Assembly: GCA_964625225.1 (NCBI GenBank)
Contig: CAZVAR010000037.1
Span: 1-26,410, forward strand
Reading direction: 5' to 3'
DNA: 26,410 nt
Source: CAZVAR01 sp964625225
GTDB taxonomy: Bacteria > Pseudomonadota > Alphaproteobacteria > JAJUGE01
Shown: positions 1 to 6,802 of the stretch, one piece after another
Position numbering within the stretch: position 1 is the first letter of the stretch
Layout: each line of letters opens with the position of its first letter
Position numbers and translations under genes: made by a program
Notes under the pieces: generated by a model
The model's database searches: none
Told to the model about the DNA's origin: nothing
What the model saw: only the letters and a program-made list of their open reading frames with translations

Positions 1-100
1 TGCCGCCATGCGCAGGCACCTCCCGATGGCGGGCAGTGTCGGCCGGAAACGGATTGCTTGCCCTCTGCGCTACGGCTACCGTTCCGCCGCCACGACAAAT

Positions 101-124
101 AATAGTTCGGATAATGGTTCGGAG
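101..124 (+). repeat. Imperfect 12-bp tandem repeat upstream of dctP
   Basis: AATAGTTCGGAT (101-112) is followed directly by AATGGTTCGGAG (113-124), matching at 10 of 12 positions. The second copy contains the Shine-Dalgarno GGAGG used by the TRAP binding-protein gene. The repeat sits in a short A/T-richer stretch of an otherwise GC-rich leader. It could be an operator or leader element, or chance duplication. No clean -35/-10 pair was found with it. Confidence 0.4.
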
Positions 125-133
125 GATATGCCC

Positions 134-1153
134 ATGCTCCATCGTCGCCTGTTCGGTGCCGTCGTCGGCACTGCCCTCTGCGCCGGGCTTGCCGCAGGCG
201 CTGCGGCCGCGGGGAAGCTGACGGTCCCGATCGCGACGTGGGGCAGCCCCAGCCACATCAACATCGTCCAGTTCGTCGGGCCGCTCGAGGAGATCTTGAA
301 GCGCGAGACGGATGGCCGCATCACGGTTCAGCACTTCCCCGGAGGGCAGATCGCCGAGGACGCCGACATGCCGGTCGCCATTCCGACCGGCAAGGTCAAG
401 ATGGGCTGGATCACGATCAGCGGCTGGTCCGGTTCGGTCCCGGACGTCAAGATCGGCGACGCGCCGACCGGGCTCACCATGGAACAGATGGCCCGGGCCA
501 CGGATGGCGAGGGCGGGCTCAAGCAGGCGCTCGACGAGCAGTTTCAGGCCAAGGGCGCGAAGCTGGTGGCCGTCACCGATCTCGGCCCGCCCGCGATTGT
601 CTCGAGCAAGAAGATCGTCGGCCCCGACGATCTCAAGGGCGTCAAGATCCGCGTCTATTCCGAAGGCGGGGCGGAACTGATGCGACATCTCGGCGCATCG
701 CCGGTCAAGATGCCGTTCGCCGACGTCTACACGGCGATGCAGCGCGGCACCATCGACGCCGCCATGATCGGCTTCCAGGGCGTGCAGTCTCAGCGCATGT
801 ACGAAGTCGCGAAGTATCTGCTGACTCCCGCCGCCTTCCTGGGGACGGCGCTGAACGGCTACGCCGCCAACCTGCAATGGTGGAACAGGCTCGACCCCGC
901 CGACCGCGAGATCCTGGCCAAGGCGATCCGCGAGGCCGAGCTCGTCACCCGACAGAAGATCATCGAGGACCGCGCCGGCCTCGCCGACGTGTATCGCGAC
1001 AAGGGCATGACGGTGACCGATCTGACGCCCGACATGCCGGAATACAAGGCCTGGGCCGACGCGACGGCGCCACTGATGAAGCAGGCGGAGGAGCGACTGA
1101 GCGACGCGGTGATGGAGCCGGTCAAGCGGATCATGGCCGAGGGCAAGTCCTGA
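134..1153 (+). CDS. dctP: TRAP transporter substrate-binding protein (DctP family)
   Basis: Periplasmic solute receptor of a tripartite ATP-independent (TRAP) importer, 339 residues, a normal length for the family. The N-terminus is a Sec signal peptide: MLHRR, then a hydrophobic Ala/Gly-rich stretch ending near residue 26. The family signature is clear in the segment KGVKIRV..GGAELMRHLGASPVKMPFADVYTAMQRG. In it Arg173 corresponds to the conserved arginine that salt-bridges the ligand carboxylate in DctP/SiaP proteins. ATG 134 was chosen because GGAGG at 121-125 lies 8 nt upstream; ATG 128 would leave only 2 nt, and a longer reading from position 8 lacks a ribosome site. The small and large permease genes follow at 14 and 4 bp, so it is the first gene of an operon. 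The ligand, probably an organic acid, cannot be named from sequence. Confidence 0.93.
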   Translation: MLHRRLFGAVVGTALCAGLAAGAAAAGKLTVPIATWGSPSHINIVQFVGPLEEILKRETDGRITVQHFPGGQIAEDADMPVAIPTGKVKMGWITISGWSGSVPDVKIGDAPTGLTMEQMARATDGEGGLKQALDEQFQAKGAKLVAVTDLGPPAIVSSKKIVGPDDLKGVKIRVYSEGGAELMRHLGASPVKMPFADVYTAMQRGTIDAAMIGFQGVQSQRMYEVAKYLLTPAAFLGTALNGYAANLQWWNRLDPADREILAKAIREAELVTRQKIIEDRAGLADVYRDKGMTVTDLTPDMPEYKAWADATAPLMKQAEERLSDAVMEPVKRIMAEGKS

Positions 1154-1167
1154 GCCGGGGCGCCGCG

Positions 1168-1656
1168 ATGGCGCTCCTGCACGGGCTGGTCGCGGCAGGC
1201 GGCTATGTGGGGGCGGCCGCAATGTGGGCGATCGCGGCGGTGGTCGCCTACGACGTGGTCGCCCGCTTCCTCGGCTACCCAACATTGTGGGCGCTCGAGG
1301 TTAGCAGCTATCTGATGATCGCGGTCGCGATCCTCGGGGCCGGAGACACCTTGCGGCACGGCGGTCACTTTACCGTCCGGGTCGCCGTCGACGCTCTGCC
1401 GATGCGGGTGCAGCTCTGGCTCGACTTCTTCGTCGCGGTGGCCTGCACCGTCTTCGTCGGCCTGTTCGCCTACGGCGCGGTCGAGCTGGTCACTTACTCG
1501 TTCCAGTACGGAATCCGCTCGCCGACCCTGTTGCAGGTTCCGCTGATCTACCCGCAGGGCCTGATCGTGATCGGGGCCGTGCTGCTGGTGCTGGCCTTTG
1601 CGCTGCGCGTCGCCGAGCTGGCGGAGAGCCTGCGGCGCCGGCAGGACCGGCCCTGA
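1168..1656 (+). CDS. dctQ: TRAP transporter small permease (DctQ family)
   Basis: Small membrane subunit of the TRAP importer, 162 residues. Four hydrophobic segments are visible (about residues 5-27, 42-60, 83-105 and 125-150), the usual DctQ topology. Family-typical features are DVVARFLG after the first helix, the sequence LEVSSYLMIAVAILGAGDTLRHGGHFTV, and a charged C-terminal tail (RRRQDRP). ATG 1168 lies 14 bp after the dctP stop and is preceded by only a weak G-rich ribosome site (GGGGC), so translation may depend partly on dctP. The large permease starts 4 bp after its stop. It works with DctM in the inner membrane; DctQ/DctM pairs couple uptake to the Na+ or H+ gradient. Confidence 0.9.
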   Translation: MALLHGLVAAGGYVGAAAMWAIAAVVAYDVVARFLGYPTLWALEVSSYLMIAVAILGAGDTLRHGGHFTVRVAVDALPMRVQLWLDFFVAVACTVFVGLFAYGAVELVTYSFQYGIRSPTLLQVPLIYPQGLIVIGAVLLVLAFALRVAELAESLRRRQDRP

Positions 1657-1660
1657 CCGG

Positions 1661-2935
1661 ATGCTGTCGCTCGCGATCCTGCTGCTGTTCCTCGCCCTGG
1701 TGGCGGCCGGGATGCCGGTGTTCGCCGCGATGGGGCTGAGCGCCTTCGCCGGTACGCTGGCCCTCGGCTACAGCGACGCCCCGATTCTCGACATGGCCCT
1801 GACGGTCTCGCAGGCCTTCGGACAGTTCGTCCTGGTGGCGGTGCCACTCTACATCCTGGTCGGCACCCTCATGGAGGAGTCCGGGCTCAGCGAGAAGCTC
1901 TTCGCCTTCGCCCGGAGCTGGCTCGGCACCTTGAAGGGCGGGCTCGGCGTCGCGACGGTCGCGGCCTGCGCCATATTCGCGGCGATTAGCGGCTCGAGCG
2001 TCGCGACGGTCGCGACCATCGGGCTGGTCTCGTTCCCGGCGCTGACCCGACGCGGCTACCAGCCCGAGTTCAGCGGCGCGCTCATCGCTGCCGGCGGCAC
2101 GCTCGGCATCCTGATTCCTCCCAGCATCGCCATGATCCTCTATGGCGTCCTCACCGAGCAGTCGATCAGCGCGCTGTTCATGGCTGGAGCCGTGCCGGGC
2201 GTCGTCCTCGCGGTCATCATGGCGGTCTATTCGGTGCTGTTCTCGCGGGTCGACCGCGAGGCGGCCGCGATCCCCTGGCCGGAACGGCTCCGGGCGACCC
2301 GCGATGCGGTCTGGGTGATCCTGCTCCCTGTCGCCATCCTGGCCAGCATCTACTCGGGACTTGCCACACCGACCGAGGTCGCGGCGCTCGCGGTCGTCTA
2401 TGTCCTGGTCGTGGGTGTGGCGACCTCGGCGCTGTCCTGGCCGGGCATCCGCCGTGCCACCATCAGGGCGGTCCGGACCACGGTGATGATCTTCCTGCTC
2501 ATCGGCTTCGGGCGGACGCTGACCGAATTCTTCACGCTGGCAGGCTTGCCGCAGATGGCCGTCGAGACGGTGACCCAACTGGGCCTCTCACCGGTCGCGG
2601 TCGTTTCGCTGCTGGTCCTGCTCTACCTCCTCCTCGGCATGGTCCTGGAAGCGATGTCGATGATGCTGGTCACCGTGCCAATCCTGTATCCGGTTGCAAT
2701 GACGGTCGGGCTCGACCCGCTCGCCTTCGGCGTGTTCGTCGTGCTCGCGATCGAGGCGGCGCAGATCACGCCGCCGGTGGGAATCAATCTCTACACCCTC
2801 GCCGGGATCGGAAAGGTCCATCTGGGGCGCCTGTCGCTCCACGTCGTCCCCTATGTGGCGATGCTGGTGTTCATGATGTTCCTCGTGGCCTTCCTGCCGT
2901 CGCTGGCGACCTGGCTGCCCGGCAGCATGCGGTAG
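1661..2935 (+). CDS. dctM: TRAP transporter large permease (DctM family)
   Basis: Large membrane subunit forming the elevator-type translocation pathway, 424 residues, strongly hydrophobic throughout (about 11-12 membrane segments). Hallmark DctM motifs are present: FAAISGSSVAT at 106-116, GGTLGILIPPS at 145-155, and near the C-terminus QITPPVGINLY, which resembles the second half of the inverted repeat. The start at ATG 1661 is 4 bp after the dctQ stop, consistent with coupled translation. This is the last gene of the operon; 342 bp without a gene follow. Two reading frames on the opposite strand cover it but have no family features. Confidence 0.93.
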   Translation: MLSLAILLLFLALVAAGMPVFAAMGLSAFAGTLALGYSDAPILDMALTVSQAFGQFVLVAVPLYILVGTLMEESGLSEKLFAFARSWLGTLKGGLGVATVAACAIFAAISGSSVATVATIGLVSFPALTRRGYQPEFSGALIAAGGTLGILIPPSIAMILYGVLTEQSISALFMAGAVPGVVLAVIMAVYSVLFSRVDREAAAIPWPERLRATRDAVWVILLPVAILASIYSGLATPTEVAALAVVYVLVVGVATSALSWPGIRRATIRAVRTTVMIFLLIGFGRTLTEFFTLAGLPQMAVETVTQLGLSPVAVVSLLVLLYLLLGMVLEAMSMMLVTVPILYPVAMTVGLDPLAFGVFVVLAIEAAQITPPVGINLYTLAGIGKVHLGRLSLHVVPYVAMLVFMMFLVAFLPSLATWLPGSMR

Positions 2936-3277
2936 GTGCAGGCGCGCTTCGGCTGCCCCTCTGTTCGGGCCCCTTGCCCACAACGCGCCGGCCGTCCCGA
3001 AGCTTACCGCGACGAGCATTGCGAGCATCGGGGCATCCGCACCGGCGTGCCCGGTCCTCCCTGGCTGCTCCGAGCGACAAGGAGAAGGAAGGGGGTGTCG
3101 AGCCCGGAGCGAAGCCGTCAGCCTCTTCGCGGTCTCCCGTCCCCGATCGGGCCACGGCGCTGGCCGGCGTTGCGCCGAAGCAACCGTCCACAGCGCATTT
3201 TGCCGGGCGGGCCGGCGGCGTTGCCGGAAGGCGGGCAGGTTGCTAGCCTGTGAGCCATCGGATGGGGGGAACGCGGC
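2936..3277. other. Intergenic region, no gene seen
   Basis: This is 342 bp between the TRAP operon and the lytic transglycosylase gene. Frames that are open here are Arg/Pro-rich in both directions, lack ribosome sites and show no family resemblance. A possible promoter for the downstream gene lies at its right end. No convincing terminator with a T-tract follows dctM. Confidence 0.6.
3221..3249 (+). promoter_or_regulatory. Possible promoter of the SLT-SPOR lipoprotein gene
   Basis: TTGCCG at 3221-3226 and TAGCCT at 3244-3249 are separated by exactly 17 bp and lie 28 bp upstream of the start codon. The -35 half matches consensus at 4 of 6 positions and the -10 half at 3 of 6, so this is a weak prediction. 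Confidence 0.3.
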
Positions 3278-4429
3278 GTGCACAGGGCATCCGGAGTTTC
3301 GGCGCGGCGATGCGCTTCTGGCCTGTGGCTGGTCTGTCTCAGCATCCTGCTGTGCGGCCTCGCCGCATGCTCTTCGTCCCGGCCCGGCGGCTATTCGGCC
3401 GCGCAGCTCCGGGAATATGCACCCCCCGGCCCGCCGAGCGATCCCTGGGGACCGTATATCCGGGAGGCCTCGGCCCGCTTCGGCGTGCCGGAGACGTGGA
3501 TCCGTGAGGTGATGCGCCGGGAGTCCGGGGGGCGGCAGTATATCGGCGGCGTCCTGACCACCTCCTCGCGCGGCGCCATGGGCCTCATGCAGGTGATGCC
3601 GGCGACCTACGAGGAACTGCGCCAGCGCCTGGGCCTCGATGCCGACGGGTACCATCCCTACAACAACATCCTGGCGGGCACGGCCTACATCCGGGAGATG
3701 TACGACCGGTTCGGCTTCCCGGGCTTCCTCGCCGCCTACAATGCCGGGCCACGCCGCTTGGAGGACTATCTCTATGCCGGCCGGCCGCTGCCCGGCGAGA
3801 CGACGGCCTATCTGGCGGCGGTGGCGCCGCGGCTGGCCGGCTCGGCCGAGGCCTGGGGCCCGCTCGCCACCTATGCGAGCCTCAGGCCGGAGATCTCCGC
3901 GGACGCGCTGAACCGCAGCGCGCTGGCGGCGTTGCCGCATGCGGGCGTCACGCCGGCCGTGGCGTCCGTTCCGGCGCCGCATCGCACCGCCGCCGCCGGC
4001 TCGCCCGCCGACGCGCTGAACCGGAGGGTGCTCGAGGGTGCGCCGCCGGGTCACGGAGCGCCGGCTTCCTACGGACGCCCGGCGCCGCCCCCGGCCGACT
4101 ACGCCGGGGTCGCCACGGCCGAGCTGAACCGCGACGTCTTGCGGGCACAGGCTGCGGCGCAGACGGCCGCGGACGGGCCCGGCATCCAGGTCGGTGCGTT
4201 CTCCAGCCCGGCGCAGGCCCGCGCCGCCGCCGACCGTGCCCGGGCCGAAGGCGGGGGGCTGCTGCGCGCCACGCAGGCCGTCGTCAGTGCCGTCACCCGA
4301 CCCGACGGCCTGATCCTCTACCGGGCATGGCTGGTCGGGCTGTCGCCGGCACACGCCGATGCGGCCTGCGACCAGCTCACCCGGCGGGGCGTCGCCTGCA
4401 TCGTCCTGGCTCCGGACCGTCTGACCTGA
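3278..4429 (+). CDS. Lipoprotein lytic transglycosylase with SPOR domain
   Basis: Predicted peptidoglycan lytic transglycosylase, 383 residues, probably anchored in the outer membrane. A lipoprotein signal ends in the lipobox G-L-A-A-C with Cys31. An SLT (GH23) domain covers about residues 58-190. Its catalytic Glu82 lies in MRRESGG, followed by GLMQVMP (102-108) and AYNAG (153-157), all expected for this fold. A Pro/Ala-rich linker then contains three motifs of the type A-D-A-L-N-R-x-x-L at residues 208, 244 and 280, exactly 36 residues apart. A SPOR-like domain (about 302-380, starting GIQVGAF) should bind denuded glycans at the septum. GTG 3278 was chosen because GGGGGA at 3265-3270 lies 7 nt upstream. 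The enzyme probably cleaves glycan strands with formation of anhydro-muropeptides; a role in division is inferred from SPOR. Confidence 0.88.
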   Translation: MHRASGVSARRCASGLWLVCLSILLCGLAACSSSRPGGYSAAQLREYAPPGPPSDPWGPYIREASARFGVPETWIREVMRRESGGRQYIGGVLTTSSRGAMGLMQVMPATYEELRQRLGLDADGYHPYNNILAGTAYIREMYDRFGFPGFLAAYNAGPRRLEDYLYAGRPLPGETTAYLAAVAPRLAGSAEAWGPLATYASLRPEISADALNRSALAALPHAGVTPAVASVPAPHRTAAAGSPADALNRRVLEGAPPGHGAPASYGRPAPPPADYAGVATAELNRDVLRAQAAAQTAADGPGIQVGAFSSPAQARAAADRARAEGGGLLRATQAVVSAVTRPDGLILYRAWLVGLSPAHADAACDQLTRRGVACIVLAPDRLT

Positions 4430-4495
4430 GGTCGTGCCGCACCGACCGGCTCCGGCCCGAACCGCCCTCGCCGCGGCATGGCACGGCTGTCCGCC

Positions 4496-4921
4496 TCAGC
4501 CTTTGCGGTAGGGGTAGCAGCTCAGGCGGTCGAGCTCGAGGCCGAAATGGTCGCCGAGCGCGCGGATGGCGTCCGCATATTGCGGGTAGGGATCGGCGTT
4601 GCCGTAGCCGACGATAATCGGCCGAAAGCTCGGATCGGGCTCACCGCGCGGCGGCAGCATCGCCGTCACCAACGCCTCGCCCTCGGCATCGCGCAGGGTC
4701 AGGAACAGCGGCATGTGCCGCTGAATGTGCGCGTTGAGTCCGATTTCCTGCTCGATGTAGCGCGACGAAGCGGGCACGAAGCTGGCCTTGGCCTTCGCCC
4801 AGGCGCTGCAGAAGTGTTTCTCCACGGCATGCTGCATCAGCCGAGACTCGGCCGCCGCCTCCGCCTCGGTCTCCAGGCGGAACCAGGCTCGGCGCTTCGG
4901 GGCGTCACAGACAAACTTCAC
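4496..4921 (-). CDS. Conserved-looking hypothetical protein, 141 aa
   Basis: I do not recognise the family. The start is GTG 4921, because GGAGG lies 7 nt upstream on the minus strand; an ATG at 4945 is in frame but overlaps no ribosome site. The protein is soluble, with no signal peptide or membrane segment. The first half is helical and charged (FRLETEAEAAAESRLMQHAV; residues 14-33) and contains two cysteines, Cys5 and Cys38. The second half has a strand-rich stretch ending FRPIIVGYGNADPYPQYADA and a tail CYPYRKG. G/C-rich third positions and the good ribosome site argue that it is real. It is convergent with the SLT-SPOR gene (66 bp between stops) and divergent from the dehydrogenase. Function unknown. 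Confidence 0.75.
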   Translation of the reverse strand: MKFVCDAPKRRAWFRLETEAEAAAESRLMQHAVEKHFCSAWAKAKASFVPASSRYIEQEIGLNAHIQRHMPLFLTLRDAEGEALVTAMLPPRGEPDPSFRPIIVGYGNADPYPQYADAIRALGDHFGLELDRLSCYPYRKG

Positions 4922-5096
4922 GCACCTGCCTCCATGTCTCCGCATCTCAGATAATGCGCCTCCCGGGGCGGTCGCGCTACCTCGATGGCGCAGAATCCGC
5001 GGTCCCGGAGCGCCATGTCCGACATCCCGACCGCCGCCGCTTTGCGATACCGGGAGGGTCGCCGCACGGCACCCGTCACCTGCCGACGGCGCACCC

Positions 5097-5120
5097 ATTG
5101 TCGAGCGCAATATTGTCGAG
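5097..5120 (+). repeat. Direct repeat upstream of the dehydrogenase gene
   Basis: ATTGTCGAG occurs at 5097-5105 and again at 5112-5120, offset by 15 bp, in the divergent intergenic region. The second copy contains TTGTCG (5113-5118), which could serve as a -35 element for an A/T-rich stretch at 5134-5142 (TAATGATAA). The repeat may be an operator, but no regulator gene is adjacent. Confidence 0.35.
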
Positions 5121-5196
5121 ACTGTGTTTCCGGTAATGATAAGCTGTCTCCCCTCTCCGGAACGGCGGAACCACGATCGAGTCCTGAAGGCGGCCC

Positions 5197-5943
5197 ATGC
5201 ATCCCACCCTTCTCGTCACGGGCGGCAGCCGCGGTATCGGCCGAGCGACGGCGCTTCTGGCCGGCCGCAGAGGCTGGTCGGTAGCGGTCAACTACCTCGG
5301 CAATCGGGCTGCCGCCGATGAAGTAGTCGCGGATGTCGTGGCAGCCGGCGGGCGTGCGGTGGCGCTGCAGGGTGACGTCGCGGTCGAGGCGGATGTCGTC
5401 GCGGCGTTCGAGGCGGCCGAGCGCGAACTCGGGCCGCTCGGCGGCGTGGTGGTCAATGCCGGCATCGTGGCGCCGCCGCGCCCGCTCATGGACATGAGCG
5501 CCGAGCGGATGCAGCGCATGTTCGCGGTGAACGTGCTCGGGGCCTATCTCTGCGCCCGCGAAGGCGCGCGGCGGCTCGCGCGAAGCCGCGGCGGCCGCGG
5601 CGGCGCCATCGTGCTGGTCTCCTCCATGGCGGCCCGTCTCGGCGCGCCGTTCGAGTATGTCGATTACGCCGGCGCCAAGGCGGCGGTGGACACGCTGACA
5701 CTCGGGCTTGCCAAGGAGCTCGGCCCGGACGGTGTGCGGGTGAATGCGGTGCGGCCTGGCCTGATCGAGACCGAGATTCACGCCAGCGGCGGTCAGCCCG
5801 ACCGCGCGCAGCGGCTCGGCGCCGGATCCCCGCTCGGACGCGCCGGGCTGCCCGAGGAAGTTGCCGAGGCCATCCTGTGGCTTCTCAGCGATGCCGCCTC
5901 GTACACGACCGGTGCGATCCTGGACGTGGCCGGCGGACGCTGA
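5197..5943 (+). CDS. Short-chain dehydrogenase/reductase (SDR), classical type
   Basis: NAD(P)(H)-dependent oxidoreductase, 248 residues, the standard length for a classical SDR with a single Rossmann domain. The cofactor loop TGGSRGIG is at 8-15 and D60-V61 follows the adenine-binding strand. NAG is at 87-89 and the structural Asn is Asn112. Catalytic Ser142/143 lie in VLVSSMA, and Tyr157 and Lys161 form YAGAK. The PG motif at 187-188 and the C-terminal TTGAILDVAGG are typical of the FabG/glucose-dehydrogenase-like branch. The sequence VNYLGNR after the second strand, without an acidic residue at the strand end, hints at NADPH rather than NADH. GAAGG at 5186-5190 supports ATG 5197. It stands alone, so the substrate cannot be inferred. 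Confidence 0.9.
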   Translation: MHPTLLVTGGSRGIGRATALLAGRRGWSVAVNYLGNRAAADEVVADVVAAGGRAVALQGDVAVEADVVAAFEAAERELGPLGGVVVNAGIVAPPRPLMDMSAERMQRMFAVNVLGAYLCAREGARRLARSRGGRGGAIVLVSSMAARLGAPFEYVDYAGAKAAVDTLTLGLAKELGPDGVRVNAVRPGLIETEIHASGGQPDRAQRLGAGSPLGRAGLPEEVAEAILWLLSDAASYTTGAILDVAGGR

Positions 5944-6421
5944 TCCGGCATCGCCGAGGCGACGGGCCGGCCGCCCGCACCGTCGTCGCTGCCAGCCACG
6001 GATACCGCCTCTCCGGGGCCACGCGCAGCCGCGAAGCGACCACGGACCCTTGCAGTACCGCGCTGGGCCTAGCCGGCCTTGGCCGCATCGAGATTTCGCC
6101 CCGACCGCAACCGAAGTGGTTGCGGGGCATGTCGCTCTCGCCGGTCCTGTGTCCCGGGCGATTCCCCTGACGAATGGAGCCGGAGGCGCCGCGCCGGCAA
6201 CCTCCACGAACGGCTCGGACGCGCGCATCGAACGACGATAGCGGCGCCGGCCTCCTTGACCCGGCAGGTCGTCACGCACCGGCTCTCGCCATCCGCCAGA
6301 CCGTCCTGCGGTCCGACGCCAGCGCTGGTGCGAGCCGTACGGAACGGCGTCGGACCGATGATCGAGGGCCGCGACGATCGTCGGGCGGGCACGTCATGCG
6401 CGGGCCGACAGGACCGCCGGG
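5944..6421. other. Intergenic region, no gene seen
   Basis: This is 478 bp between the dehydrogenase and the XRE regulator, whose stops converge on it. Open frames on both strands are Arg/Pro/Ser-rich, lack ribosome sites and resemble no family. The only structure noted is a perfect hairpin at 6105-6125. Confidence 0.55.
6105..6125 (+). other. Perfect hairpin downstream of the SDR gene
   Basis: CCGCAACC (6105-6112) pairs perfectly with GGTTGCGG (6118-6125) across a 5-nt loop, GAAGT. There is no T-tract on either side, so it is not a standard intrinsic terminator. It could limit 3' exonucleolytic decay or be chance. Confidence 0.4.
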
Positions 6422-6700
6422 TCACCGCGGGCGCCCGGGTCGCGAGCCGGAAACATCCGGCGCTGCCCGGCTGCTCCTTCGCAACCGGATTCCCACTTCC
6501 TGCCGATCCGACACGAGGCACACGCCAGCCGCCTCGAAGGTTTTGACCAGCAGGGCCTCCGTCGCACGGTGAAGCTCATGCCGGCCGCATTCAAAATCCC
6601 GAACGGTACTGCGTGAAATACCTGCCAGCTGAGCCAGTTGCTCCTGTGTCCAGTCGAGCAGGCCGCGCGCGGCCCGACACTGTTCGGGCAGTAGTTTCAT
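6422..6700 (-). CDS. Small XRE/Cro-type helix-turn-helix regulator
   Basis: Small DNA-binding protein, 92 residues. The helix-turn-helix occupies about residues 19-38 (TQEQLAQLAGISRSTVRDFE). It is preceded by LPEQCRAARGLLDW and followed by HRATEALLVKTFEAAGV and VGIRLRR. This resembles the compact alphaproteobacterial XRE regulators in which a single HTH is followed by a short strand ending in G-V/I-R-L. The start at ATG 6700 leaves 102 bp of divergent control region; an in-frame ATG at 6736 would lie on top of the predicted mrp -10 box and is less likely. It is divergent from the Mrp antiporter operon, so it may regulate that operon and itself; this is inferred from position only. The C-terminal 15 residues look disordered. 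Confidence 0.8.
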   Translation of the reverse strand: MKLLPEQCRAARGLLDWTQEQLAQLAGISRSTVRDFECGRHELHRATEALLVKTFEAAGVCLVSDRQEVGIRLRRSSRAAPDVSGSRPGRPR

Positions 6701-6709
6701 CAGTGACTC

Positions 6710-6739
6710 TTGCGTGCCTGTCTGAAAGTCAACCATAAT
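6710..6739 (+). promoter_or_regulatory. Predicted promoter of the mrp operon
   Basis: TTGCGT (6710-6715) and CATAAT (6734-6739) are spaced by 18 bp. The -10 half matches consensus at 5 of 6 positions. Transcription would begin near 6746, giving a leader of about 57 nt. The element lies between the divergent XRE gene and mrpA. Confidence 0.45.
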
Positions 6740-6757
6740 GGGCGAAGATGGTCAACG
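6728..6757 (+). repeat. GTCAAC direct repeats flanking the mrp transcription start
   Basis: GTCAAC occurs at 6728-6733 and 6752-6757, 24 bp apart, on either side of the predicted -10 box and start site of the mrp promoter. A third related copy, GGTCAGG, follows at about 6761. This placement would suit a repressor site for the neighbouring XRE protein, but the repeat is short and could be chance. Confidence 0.3.
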
Positions 6758-6802
6758 GGGGTCAGGTTGGATTGATGCACGGTGGCGGGAGCGGTCCCAT
6801 CA

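Noticed and set aside
1490..4354. Long minus-strand open frames opposite dctM and the lytic transglycosylase (for example 1490-2578 and 2588-4354)
   Set aside because: They are Arg/Gly/Asp-rich antisense shadows of high-GC coding sequence, without ribosome sites, domains or signal sequences.
4918..6279. A 453-codon minus-strand frame across the dehydrogenase gene
   Set aside because: It is antisense to a clear SDR gene, compositionally Arg/Ala-rich, and has no recognisable motif.
6372..6383. 12-bp palindrome CGACGATCGTCG near the 3' end of the XRE gene
   Set aside because: A palindrome of this length is expected several times by chance in a window of this size and GC content, and it lies downstream of the gene rather than at a promoter.
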